Source: Bdellovibrionales bacterium (lineage in GTDB: Bacteria; Bdellovibrionota; UBA1018; CAIMNF01). Taken from it: a DNA stretch of 19,309 bases. The notes under the pieces are model-generated. The model was not told the DNA's origin, made no database searches, and worked only from the letters and a program-made list of their open reading frames with translations. The position numbers were made by a program, and so were the translations under genes. Each line of letters starts with the position of its first letter. The stretch's first letter is position 1. Where the stretch lies: the NCBI GenBank assembly GCA_947457605.1, contig CANGWP010000026.1:1-19309 (forward strand). Reading direction: 5' to 3'. Positions 1-7,550 of this stretch are shown piece after piece.

Positions 1-378
1 AGTGGATCCTTCACCATGAAGGATCCCGGGCTTTTCTTGATCGAAGCCGACCTTCAAAAAGGCAAGAGTGCCCTCCTCGCAGAAACTGTGATCCTTCGGG
101 AGATCGAGCGCATCAAGAACAGTCCGGTAAGCAAGGATGAACTTGATCGCTCCAAGAATGTCATGAGATTCAAATTTCTGGAGCGTCTGTCCACTGCAAG
201 CGGAAGAGCCAACTTCATCGGTCAGGCAGAGACTTCAGTTGGCAGCCTTGAGCGCGGAATTGAACTTCAAAATGAGATTTATCAACTTTCTCCGGAAAAG
301 ATACAAGAAGCCGCCAAACGACATTTCAACACCTCGCAGATGACCGTTGTGGTCGCCGTGCCCAAGAAAAAGTCCTGA
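1..378 (+). CDS. M16 family zinc peptidase, C-terminal part (5' end outside window)
   Basis: The reading frame is open from base 1, so the gene begins upstream; 125 residues are visible. They match the C-terminal half of an M16 (pitrilysin/insulinase-like) peptidase: a helical stretch with the KDELDRSKNVMRFKFLERL pattern, then SPEKIQEAAKRHF and a final beta strand TVVVAVPK, which is the usual close of an M16 C-terminal domain. The zinc-binding HxxEH would lie in the missing part, so catalytic status cannot be read here. The next gene, 16 nt downstream, encodes a second M16 protein without the zinc motif. By analogy with bacterial heterodimeric M16B peptidases and mitochondrial processing peptidase, this protein is probably the active subunit. 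It is expected to be periplasmic or secreted if it has a signal peptide like its partner. Family assignment is firm; role is inferred. Confidence 0.82.
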   Translation, partial: SGSFTMKDPGLFLIEADLQKGKSALLAETVILREIERIKNSPVSKDELDRSKNVMRFKFLERLSTASGRANFIGQAETSVGSLERGIELQNEIYQLSPEKIQEAAKRHFNTSQMTVVVAVPKKKS

Positions 379-394
379 GAAAAAGGAGAACCAA

Positions 395-1741
395 ATGAAA
401 GCAAAAATGATTCTATCACTCCCCCTTCTTTTTATCTCGACCCTCTCGGCGAATGCCGCGGAACTGTACTTTGAAAAAGATCCCTCGCTTCCATTGGTCT
501 ATGTCACAGCCGCGTTTCATGGAGGCTCCACCCAAGACCCGGATCTCAAGAGTGGAACAACCGATCTGATGGGAAAACTCATGCTCCGTGGAACAAAGAA
601 CAGGACAAAATCCCAGATCGATCTTGCACTCGACCAAATGGGAGGTGCCATTGAATTTGAAACCAGAGCTGAGTTCATTGCATTCAGAGGAATGGTCTTA
701 TCTGAAAATCTGTCGGCCTATCTGGGTCTCCTCTCCGAAATCATCACTGCGCCCTCATTCCGTGCAAAGGAGCTGGAAAAACTGAAGAAAGAGCAGACCT
801 CCCAACTTCTCGACGAGTTAAACCAGGATCGCTCGCTTGTGCGGCTCCGGTTCGACGAGACTTTCTTTCGCGGCCACCCCTATTCCAAACCGAACAGCGG
901 AAAAATCAGGGACATCCAAAGCCTCGGGGTGAATGATCTTCAAAAACAGTATCAAAAGCTGATCAATGCCTCGAATCTGGTGCTTCTTGGAGCAGGCGAT
1001 ACGGATCGTTCCAAATTCGAGGAGTTTGTCGAAGGAGTATCAAAGGTCCGGACAGGATCGGGCACGCTTGTCACAGTCCCTGAATTCGCAGGCGCACCCG
1101 AAAAACTTCGAGTCGTGATTTTTGACAAACCCGAGCGAACACAGACCCAGGTGCTGATCGGTCAAAAAGGCGTTTCCTTCAAGACTCCGGACCTGGATGC
1201 CCTCCAGATTGCGAATCATGCATTCGGAGGCGGGGGGTTTCAGGCAAGGCTCATGATTGAGCTCCGGGTAAAGCGGGGATGGACTTATGGAGCGGGAAGC
1301 AACTTCAAGCTCGGAAGCACCCCTCACTCCTGGAAGGTCGGGTTTTTTCCGAAAAATGCGGATACACCGGCCGCAATTCGTGAAGCTCTCAAGATGATCG
1401 GGGATCTGAAACAAAACGGAATCACGGAAGCCGAGTTTGATTCGGCGAAGAAGAGCATCGTGAACAGTGCAGGCTTCAGCTACAACACCCCACAGAAGAG
1501 ACTGGAGAACCGGTTGACCGAGGTGATCTTCGGATTGCCGGAGGGGTATTTCACCGGATATGCGGATCGAATCTCGAAAATCTCCCGGGAACAGGTGAAT
1601 TCGGCTCTTTCCCGCTTCATAGAGCCTGACCATTTGATGGTGGGCCTTGTTGCGACAGCTTCGACCTCAAGGAGTGCGATTGCCAAGGAGCTCGGTATTC
1701 CGGAGAGCGGGATTGAGATCCAGAACTATCAGAAAGAATAA
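395..1741 (+). CDS. Secreted M16 family protein, non-catalytic partner subunit
   Basis: This 448-residue protein has a signal peptide (residues 1-21, likely cleavage after ANA) and two M16 domains. The start at 395 follows a strong AAAAGGAG; an in-frame upstream start at 347 would overlap the previous gene and spoil the signal peptide. Where active enzymes carry HxxEH followed by a KGT-like turn, this one has DLMGK (residues 57-61) followed by LRGT, so all three zinc-site residues are replaced. The C-terminal domain keeps the glycine-rich FGGGGFQARL segment and RVKRGWTYGAG, the R/Y region that the non-catalytic subunit supplies to substrate binding in heterodimeric M16B enzymes. It follows the upstream M16 gene by 16 nt, which suggests a two-subunit peptidase. 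The 3' end overlaps convergent terC by 13 nt. Substrate is unknown. Confidence 0.9.
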   Translation: MKAKMILSLPLLFISTLSANAAELYFEKDPSLPLVYVTAAFHGGSTQDPDLKSGTTDLMGKLMLRGTKNRTKSQIDLALDQMGGAIEFETRAEFIAFRGMVLSENLSAYLGLLSEIITAPSFRAKELEKLKKEQTSQLLDELNQDRSLVRLRFDETFFRGHPYSKPNSGKIRDIQSLGVNDLQKQYQKLINASNLVLLGAGDTDRSKFEEFVEGVSKVRTGSGTLVTVPEFAGAPEKLRVVIFDKPERTQTQVLIGQKGVSFKTPDLDALQIANHAFGGGGFQARLMIELRVKRGWTYGAGSNFKLGSTPHSWKVGFFPKNADTPAAIREALKMIGDLKQNGITEAEFDSAKKSIVNSAGFSYNTPQKRLENRLTEVIFGLPEGYFTGYADRISKISREQVNSALSRFIEPDHLMVGLVATASTSRSAIAKELGIPESGIEIQNYQKE

Positions 1742-2298
1742 GAAACCTGAACCAACACCTTAAGGCCGACTCCGGCAACCAAAAGGTAGGCGAAGGTTTC
1801 AAGTCTGGGATAGCGCTCAAGTAAAATGATGAATTTTCCGGCGGCGAATCGGATGGCTACAACCCCCATCAAGCCACCTGCCACGATCGCCCAATAGTTG
1901 GAGGTGATGGCAACTGCGGCCAGGATCGAATCAATGGCGAAAACCAAATCCGTTAACTCGATCCAGAAGACTACCGCCCAGAAGCTCTTGGATGTCCGGC
2001 GCTGCTTCTTTTTTTCAGCCCCTTTCTTTGCAAAATAGGCAATCGCCAACCAAAGCAGGTATGCCCCCCCGAGAGCCTTCACCCAGGCGATGCTCACCAA
2101 TTGGGTTGCAAAATAAACCGCCAGAATTCTGAGAATCACGGCTCCCCAGAGTCCATATCGAAGGGCCTTCTTCTGTTCCTGTTCCGGAAGCTCGGACGCC
2201 ATCAATGCAAGAACCACTGCATTGTCGAGGGAAAGCAGGGTTTCAAGAATCGCGAGGGAGAAAACCGTGCCGATGAAGGGGATAATTTCTGTAACCAT
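1729..2298 (-). CDS. TerC family integral membrane protein (probable metal ion exporter)
   Basis: A 189-residue, strongly hydrophobic protein with the TerC family hallmarks: SLDNAVVLA (Asp25, Asn26) in the first membrane region and LTDLVFAIDSI (Asp117, Asp123) in the later one, separated by a basic loop (residues about 91-104). In the family these acidic residues lie in membrane segments and are associated with Mn2+ or Ca2+ export; members such as YkoY, YceF and Alx are linked to manganese homeostasis. The gene starts only 17 nt after the encoded CCA of tRNA-Lys on the same strand and has no clear Shine-Dalgarno sequence. Its start is nonetheless sensible because the first membrane helix begins within a few residues. 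No yybP-ykoY riboswitch fits in the space upstream. The 3' end overlaps the M16 gene convergently. Metal specificity is inferred from the family only. Confidence 0.9.
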   Translation of the reverse strand: MVTEIIPFIGTVFSLAILETLLSLDNAVVLALMASELPEQEQKKALRYGLWGAVILRILAVYFATQLVSIAWVKALGGAYLLWLAIAYFAKKGAEKKKQRRTSKSFWAVVFWIELTDLVFAIDSILAAVAITSNYWAIVAGGLMGVVAIRFAAGKFIILLERYPRLETFAYLLVAGVGLKVLVQVSYSF

Positions 2299-2315
2299 TG
2301 GTTCGGCTTAAAAAG

Positions 2316-2391
2316 TGGTGAGTCCAGAAGGATTCGAACCTTCGACCCTTTCATTAAAAGTGAAATGCTCTACCAACTGAGCTATGGACTC
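2316..2391 (-). tRNA. tRNA-Lys (anticodon TTT)
   Basis: Read on the minus strand it folds as a full cloverleaf of 76 nt including an encoded CCA. The acceptor stem GAGTCCA pairs perfectly with TGGACTC; the D arm is GCTC-AGTTGGTA-GAGC; the anticodon arm is TTTCA-CTTTTAA-TGAAA with anticodon TTT (reads AAA and AAG); the variable loop is 5 nt; the T arm is GAAGG-TTCGAAT-CCTTC; the discriminator base is A. A run of five T follows one base after CCA, and terC begins 17 nt downstream on the same strand. Confidence 0.97.
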
Positions 2392-2417
2392 ATCTTACCT
2401 GCTTGAAAGGAAGCTCA

Positions 2418-2446
2418 GGTCTAACAGATGCGGCCCAAGGGATCAA
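2418..2446 (-). promoter_or_regulatory. Candidate sigma-70 promoter of tRNA-Lys
   Basis: On the minus strand TTGATC (2446-2441) is followed after 16-17 nt by TTAGAC/TAGACC (2424-2418). The -35 matches four of six consensus bases; the -10 is poor. The placement would start RNA about 20 nt before the tRNA, a usual distance. This is a positional guess supported by little sequence. Confidence 0.25.
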
Positions 2447-2481
2447 GATTTTTTTAAAAGAGGGTCATCTCCGACACACTA

Positions 2482-2494
2482 CCCCCCCACCCCC
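2482..2494. repeat. Interrupted poly-C tract (C7-A-C5) upstream of lipoprotein gene
   Basis: Seven C, one A and five C lie 20 nt before the ATG of the metallopeptidase lipoprotein. It is the most biased short stretch in the 122-base gap 2392-2513, which otherwise holds only the possible tRNA promoter and an AT-rich patch (about 2447-2458). The tract lies outside the coding frame, so length changes could affect only transcription or translation initiation. Confidence 0.5.
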
Positions 2495-2513
2495 GGAAGT
2501 GCGATGATGGAAG

Positions 2514-4367
2514 ATGATGTCCGGGAGTATTTTTCGAATCATTTTCATGACCTTTGGGATAATGAGCCTGGCATCCTGTAGCTTTTTCAGGATTAAACCT
2601 GAGGTGGAACACCCAATCACAACCCTCACTCCTCCGGAGACCGAGAACCGACGCCCTTCGGAAATCGGCTGCCTTTCGCTTATGTCCCAATACTGCAACT
2701 CCCTGTACGCCCCAGGGTCTGAGGGGAACCTGATCATTCATCAGCAAAAGGGCACACCGATCTATGTGCTCCAGGGTAAAACAAGGAACGGACTGCACCA
2801 TGTGTTTTACGAACTCTCCCGGAGCAAAATCCGGAATCGAGACCGATTGCCAGGGGATTTTCTTTCCATTCTGCGGGCCCATCGCTATTTTGAAAGGCTG
2901 GAGAACCTGATTCACAGGGAGCCGTTTGAGAAGATGTCCCTGATGGATCGTCTCGAGGCCAACGAGGTCGAGCAGGAGGTGGAGCACCTTTGGAACCTTG
3001 CCATCAGTGACACCCTGATCATCCGACTCAGCAATCGATTCCCTGAGTTTCCCCGAATTCCGGCCTCCCTTTTGTCTCCGGAGATGGGACATTTTTCCAG
3101 AATGGAGCGCAAGATACTCCTCTCCGAAATTTCGAAGGCAATCTGGCGGGATCATCCGAACTGGAAAAAGGTTTCCGCAACTTTTGAAAAACTTCGAAGA
3201 ACCTATCTTAAGCTGATCCCTTCTCTTCCCATATCCCCGGAGCTAAAATCGGATTGGCTCGAGCGAATCACCTCCTTGACGCTGGTCCTTCCCGGAAGTC
3301 TGCCGGAAATCGTGGATCAGGATTGCTCCAGCACCACCATGAATGCTTTCTATTACTCGAATCTCAATGTTCTGACTGTTTGTGCGGGTGACTTCAACAG
3401 CGAGGACATTCTGATCACTCTTGCCCACGAAATGGCTCATGCTCTGGACAATACCCGGAGCCTCTACCTGTTCTACAAAAGCAGTCTTCTTTCAAAAAAA
3501 CTTGAATCGTTCAACCAGGCCGTTTGTGAAACTCCTTCGAAGCCCGTTTCCTGCACGGATTGGTACTCATTCAAGTCGAAATCAGGAGAGCTGCTCGAGG
3601 CGATTTCCGGCTTCGAGCCTGATCTTAAGAATTTCAACCGCTGTCTCAAGAAAGAATCGTATACGCGTCCTCTGGACGATGAAGCCATCACTCGATTCGC
3701 GGAATCCTCCATTCGCCAGAAAATCCGGACCCTGGCCGACGAGGAGGCATTCATCCGAATCACCCAGCCCAAACTTCCTCTTTCCAATGGGAAGAAGGTT
3801 CACAATCCATCGTTTTTAAACCCGTGTCACTACCTTCAAACACAGTGGAGCAATGAGGATTTGAGCGGAGAGCTTTCCATCCTTACGGCCTTCACCATGG
3901 ACTACCGGTGCTCGACAGAAAAGGAGCCGGCTGAACGCCTGAAACGGTCCCTTGATTTTGTGAGCAGGCTCTTTGCCGGAATCGAGGCTGAAATGATAGC
4001 GGCCGAAGGCGAATTCTCAGAGCGAAAGGACCTCATCGATGAAGGGTACAGCTCTCCCAGTTCTGAGCGTTTCGCGGACTCCATCGGCAGTCTTGCGGTT
4101 GCAGAGAACCTTCTTGAAATTCAATCCACCTGGGACCGAAGAATGACTTTTCTTGCAAGCAACTCATGGCAGTGCAATGGGCCATCGCTTGCAAGCGAAT
4201 TTCCCCGTGAATCCGAGGTACTCCGCCGCTACCTCCTCGATACCCACACCGACGGGGAAGACCGAAAAAAAGACATGCTTTCCACACCCATTCGGAGGGC
4301 TCTTGGTTGCGTGAAGGATTTTGAGTGGAATGAGTGCAGTTTGTTCAGGTCTCCCGATATGCCTTGA
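2514..4367 (+). CDS. Lipoprotein zinc metallopeptidase, M13 (neprilysin)-like
   Basis: The 617-residue product has a lipoprotein signal ending in the lipobox LASC, so Cys22 should be lipidated. The C-terminal half carries an M13-like motif set: NAFYY (277-281, like the substrate-binding NAYY of neprilysins), the zinc helix HEMAH (305-309) followed by ALDN (like the HGFDD context), and SERFADSIG (Glu518, Asp522), resembling the ENIAD third-ligand motif. The third ligand is 213 residues after the first, against about 63 in neprilysin, so roughly 150 extra residues with several cysteines are inserted. Residues 25-270 are mostly helical and resemble nothing I recognise. ATG 2514 and ATG 2517 are both possible; neither has a strong ribosome site. 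It appears monocistronic and overlaps the convergent aminotransferase gene by 23 nt. It is probably membrane-anchored in the envelope. The gluzincin assignment is good; the M13 relationship is inferred by motif. Confidence 0.75.
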   Translation: MMSGSIFRIIFMTFGIMSLASCSFFRIKPEVEHPITTLTPPETENRRPSEIGCLSLMSQYCNSLYAPGSEGNLIIHQQKGTPIYVLQGKTRNGLHHVFYELSRSKIRNRDRLPGDFLSILRAHRYFERLENLIHREPFEKMSLMDRLEANEVEQEVEHLWNLAISDTLIIRLSNRFPEFPRIPASLLSPEMGHFSRMERKILLSEISKAIWRDHPNWKKVSATFEKLRRTYLKLIPSLPISPELKSDWLERITSLTLVLPGSLPEIVDQDCSSTTMNAFYYSNLNVLTVCAGDFNSEDILITLAHEMAHALDNTRSLYLFYKSSLLSKKLESFNQAVCETPSKPVSCTDWYSFKSKSGELLEAISGFEPDLKNFNRCLKKESYTRPLDDEAITRFAESSIRQKIRTLADEEAFIRITQPKLPLSNGKKVHNPSFLNPCHYLQTQWSNEDLSGELSILTAFTMDYRCSTEKEPAERLKRSLDFVSRLFAGIEAEMIAAEGEFSERKDLIDEGYSSPSSERFADSIGSLAVAENLLEIQSTWDRRMTFLASNSWQCNGPSLASEFPRESEVLRRYLLDTHTDGEDRKKDMLSTPIRRALGCVKDFEWNECSLFRSPDMP

Positions 4368-5490
4368 GGACCGCACCGGTTCCTGATCCCAACGTGACAG
4401 GGTATCCAAGATCAGCCAATGCGAGCTCAAGCGCTCCGATTCCGGTCATCACATCAAATACGTCACAGTAGCCGAAATGAGAGAGTCTCAGAATCTTTCC
4501 CTGGAGCTCGTCCTGCCCGCCGGTGATGATGACCCCGTACTTTTCCTGCATGATTTTTTGAATCTGCTTCCCCTGATCCACGCTGAAGGCGGAAGGAACC
4601 TTTACTGTGGTCAGTACCGGAGACGGGGAACTCGAAAAAAGCTCGAGTCCCAGTGCTTCTGCGGCAGCACGGGTGCAACGCGCGAGTTTTTCATGGCGCT
4701 CAAAGAGGGACGAGAGGCCTTCTTTCCGAAGCATTCCGAGCGACTCGACACCTCCATGGATCAACGAGATCCCCGGTGTCCACGCGGTCTGCTGCTTTTC
4801 CTGCATCTTTCGTTCGCGGAGGAGATCAAAATAATATTTTGGAGAACGGGAAGCCTCGACCGCCTTCCAAGCCCGATCACTCATGGCTAGAAAAGAAAGT
4901 CCCGGAGGAAGCATGAGCGCCTTCTGGGATCCGGTGATGAGGACATCGATGCCCCACTCATCCATCGGAAGATTCAGGATTCCAACCGCGGTGATTCCGT
5001 CACAAACGCTGAGCATCCCATGGCGTTTGCAGAGGTCCACGATCCCCTTCACCGGCATCAAGGCTCCCGTCGAGGTCTCGGAGGCCTGAAACAGCACTGC
5101 CTTTACATTCGGATTGGCAAGAATACGGTTTTCAAGTTCCTGCAAACCCACCGACTTTCCACGCTCCAGGAGAATTTCCTCCACACTCAGACCATAGGTC
5201 TTCGAAATCTTGGTCCATCGCTCTCCGAATTTTCCGCCGTTCACGACGATGACAGAATCACCCGGCGAAAACAGGCCGGCAACAGAGGCCTCCATTGCGC
5301 CTGTTCCTGTGCAGGTCAAGGTCAGAACCAGCTGCTTGGTTTGAAACAACCATTTCAGATGATCCTGAAGAATTCTGAACTCAGCCTCGAACAAGGACGT
5401 CCGGTGGTGAATGATGGGTTCGGCAAATTTTGCCAGAACGGATTCTGGAATGGCAGTCGGGCCCGGCGTGAGGAGACGGATCTTTTTCAT
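4345..5490 (-). CDS. Class V PLP-dependent aminotransferase (alanine/serine-glyoxylate type)
   Basis: The 381-residue length and motifs are those of the AGXT/PucG/SPT branch of class V aminotransferases. It opens with the characteristic LLTPGPT (residues 6-12), has TCTGTGAMEAS (59-69) for the PLP phosphate, SVCDGITAVG with Asp164 facing the pyridine nitrogen, and ITGSQKALMLPPG with Lys190 as the Schiff-base lysine. The C-terminal domain ends with LRLSHFGYCDVFDVMTGIGALE, the usual arginine-bearing small-domain segment. Relatives transfer amino groups between alanine, serine, aspartate or phosphoserine and glyoxylate or pyruvate; the substrate cannot be fixed from sequence, and no serA or glyoxylate gene lies nearby. 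It is cytoplasmic. The gene is divergent from acs with a 90-nt shared upstream region; no clear Shine-Dalgarno precedes the ATG. Confidence 0.9.
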   Translation of the reverse strand: MKKIRLLTPGPTAIPESVLAKFAEPIIHHRTSLFEAEFRILQDHLKWLFQTKQLVLTLTCTGTGAMEASVAGLFSPGDSVIVVNGGKFGERWTKISKTYGLSVEEILLERGKSVGLQELENRILANPNVKAVLFQASETSTGALMPVKGIVDLCKRHGMLSVCDGITAVGILNLPMDEWGIDVLITGSQKALMLPPGLSFLAMSDRAWKAVEASRSPKYYFDLLRERKMQEKQQTAWTPGISLIHGGVESLGMLRKEGLSSLFERHEKLARCTRAAAEALGLELFSSSPSPVLTTVKVPSAFSVDQGKQIQKIMQEKYGVIITGGQDELQGKILRLSHFGYCDVFDVMTGIGALELALADLGYPVTLGSGTGAVLKAYRET

Positions 5491-5580
5491 GGGTCAAAAG
5501 GTATCACAAATCGCGAATTCGCAAAACCCGCCGCTTTCCGCCTTGCGAAGCCCGTCGGGGGTGGATTAAATCCTTCCATC
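5491..5580. promoter_or_regulatory. Divergent intergenic region between aminotransferase and acs
   Basis: These 90 bases must hold the start signals for both divergent genes. They include a perfect 10-base palindrome GCGAATTCGC (5513-5522) and a lone TCACA (5504-5508) without its TGTGA partner at the CRP spacing. GGGGGTGG about 15 nt before the acs ATG is a poor ribosome site. No convincing -35/-10 pair stands out for either direction. Confidence 0.4.
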
Positions 5581-7545
5581 ATGTCTGAAATTTCCTCAGT
5601 TTTGAAAGAATCTCGCAGCTTCAAACCCTCCTCCTCATTCGCGAAGAACTCGCGAGTGCCGAGTCTGGCGGCGTATCGGAAATTGAGGAGAAAAGCGGAA
5701 AAAAATCCCACCAGCTTCTGGGCGTCTCAGGCCAAGGAATTGCATTGGCAAAAACCCTTCAAGAAAACATTGGAATGGCGGTTCCCATTCGCGAAATGGT
5801 TTTCCGGAGGGAAACTGAACGCGTGCGAGAATGCCGTGGATATTCACCTCTCCACCTGTCGAAAAAACAAAGCCGCCATCCTTTGGGAGGGCGAACCGGG
5901 AGATACCCGTACCCTCACCTATCAACAGCTTTCCGTTGAAGTGAATCGTCTGGCAAATGCCCTGAAATCCCTCGGAGTGAAAAAAGGCGATGTAGTCGGG
6001 ATTTATATGGGAATGGTTCCTGAAACCCTGCAGGCAATGCTTGCGTGCTCTCGAATCGGCGCGACTCACAATGTAGTCTTTGGGGGTTTCTCGGCAGAGG
6101 CGTTGCGAGACCGACTTCTTGATTCAAAGGCAAAAATTCTACTTACGCAGGATGGAGCGTATCGAAAGGGCACGGCCTCTGCTTTGAAAGGCGCAGTTCA
6201 CGGAATCCTGGACCAAGTTCCAAGCCTTCAGAATGTTGTAGTGTTGAAGCGCACCGGTCAGGAAACCCCGATGAAAGAAGTGCGCGATCTTTGGTGGCAT
6301 GATCTGATTTCGGGTCGGTCCACCGAATGCAAGGCAGAGGGATTCGACAGCGAACACCCGCTTTTTATCCTTTACACAAGCGGATCAACCGGAAAGCCAA
6401 AGGGAATTCTTCACACCACAGGTGGATACCTGACCCAGGCACGATTCACCACTCGTCATGTCTTCGACCTGAAAGACGAAGATGTTTATTTCTGCACCGC
6501 AGATGTGGGTTGGATCACCGGACATTCTTACCTTGCGTATGGCCCGCTGATGAATGGCGCAACTCTCTTGATGTATGAGGGAGTGCCCACTTATCCCGCA
6601 CCGGATCGTCTCTGGTCGATGATCGACCGGCATCAAGTCACAATTTTCTATACCGCACCCACTGCGATCCGATCTTTCATGAGACTCGGCGATGAATTCC
6701 CGAATCGCCATCGCCTGAGTTCGCTCCGTCTGCTCGGAACTGTCGGTGAACCGATCAATCCGGAAGCGTGGATGTGGTATCAGCGCGTGATCGGGAAAAA
6801 GCGCTGTCCGATTGTAGACACGTGGTGGCAGACCGAGACGGGTGCGATCATGATTTCGCCCATGCCCGGGGCGATCGCAACCAAGCCGGGCTCGGCCACA
6901 CTTCCCTTGCCAGGAATCCTTGCAGATGTCGTGACCAAGGAAGGAAAGCCCTGCAAGGCCAATGAAGGCGGGCTGCTGGTGGTGAAGCATCCCTGGCCCT
7001 CGATGCTTCGAACTGTTTTCGGGGACCCCGAGCGGTACACGAAAACCTACTTCTCGGACTTCAAGAAACAAAAATGGTACTTCACCGGAGATGGCGCAAG
7101 AAAGGACAAGGACGGCTATTTTTGGATCATGGGTCGCGTGGATGACGTGGTGAACGTTAGCGGTCATCGCCTGGGCACCGCCGAAATCGAGAGCGCACTT
7201 GTTTCCCATCCAAAAGTCGCCGAGTCCGCAGTGGTTGCAAGACCAGATGACCTGAAGGGAAGTGCGCTGATCGCATTTGTTTCCTTGAAGTCACAGGTAA
7301 GCTCGGGAACTCCGGACCTTCCCTCAATTCAGGAGGAGTTGAAAGCCTGGGTTTCAAAGGAAATCGGTCCAATCGCCCGGCCTGACGAAATCCGATTTGC
7401 AGATGCCCTGCCCAAAACCCGTTCCGGAAAAATCATGCGGAGACTTCTTCGCGAAATGGTCACCACCGGGAAAACCTCGGGCGACACCTCCACCCTGGAA
7501 GATTTTTCGGTGCTTGAGAAACTTCGCTCGAGTGAAGAGGACTGA
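5581..7545 (+). CDS. acs: Acetyl-CoA synthetase (AMP-forming acetate--CoA ligase)
   Basis: This 654-residue enzyme activates acetate with ATP to acetyl-AMP and then acetyl-CoA in the cytoplasm. All core ANL-superfamily motifs are present: YTSGSTGKPKG (265-275) for ATP, ADVGWITGHSY, DTWWQTETG, YFTGDGARKDKDGYFWIMGR at the domain hinge, and PKTRSGKIMRR with Lys617, the residue acetylated by Pat-type enzymes in Salmonella Acs (Lys609). The acetate-pocket residues aligned with Salmonella Val310, Thr311, Val386 and Trp414 are Ile312, Thr313, Val388 and Trp416; the tryptophan that limits substrates to acetate is kept. An open frame extends upstream to 5020, but that part is antisense to the aminotransferase, and the ATG at 5581 gives normal family length. 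cinA follows after 5 nt. Confidence 0.96.
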   Translation: MSEISSVLKESRSFKPSSSFAKNSRVPSLAAYRKLRRKAEKNPTSFWASQAKELHWQKPFKKTLEWRFPFAKWFSGGKLNACENAVDIHLSTCRKNKAAILWEGEPGDTRTLTYQQLSVEVNRLANALKSLGVKKGDVVGIYMGMVPETLQAMLACSRIGATHNVVFGGFSAEALRDRLLDSKAKILLTQDGAYRKGTASALKGAVHGILDQVPSLQNVVVLKRTGQETPMKEVRDLWWHDLISGRSTECKAEGFDSEHPLFILYTSGSTGKPKGILHTTGGYLTQARFTTRHVFDLKDEDVYFCTADVGWITGHSYLAYGPLMNGATLLMYEGVPTYPAPDRLWSMIDRHQVTIFYTAPTAIRSFMRLGDEFPNRHRLSSLRLLGTVGEPINPEAWMWYQRVIGKKRCPIVDTWWQTETGAIMISPMPGAIATKPGSATLPLPGILADVVTKEGKPCKANEGGLLVVKHPWPSMLRTVFGDPERYTKTYFSDFKKQKWYFTGDGARKDKDGYFWIMGRVDDVVNVSGHRLGTAEIESALVSHPKVAESAVVARPDDLKGSALIAFVSLKSQVSSGTPDLPSIQEELKAWVSKEIGPIARPDEIRFADALPKTRSGKIMRRLLREMVTTGKTSGDTSTLEDFSVLEKLRSSEED

Positions 7546-7550
7546 CCACA

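Noticed and set aside
1040..1633. 197-codon open frame on the minus strand inside the M16 gene
   Set aside because: It is a shadow of the M16 gene, with no recognisable domain or ribosome site and implausible composition. The same applies to minus-strand frames at 2454-3155, 6385-7209 and 16523-17143.
5504..5508. TCACA as a CRP/cAMP-receptor half-site near acs
   Set aside because: The partner position (5493-5497) reads GTCAA rather than TGTGA, and a 5-base match is expected by chance.
5513..5522. Perfect palindrome GCGAATTCGC between the divergent genes as an operator
   Set aside because: It is only 10 bases, it contains an ordinary six-base palindrome, and no second copy is near either gene.
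5020..5580. Upstream extension of the acs reading frame by 187 codons
   Set aside because: It is antisense to the aminotransferase gene, which has complete family motifs, and the ATG at 5581 yields the normal Acs length.
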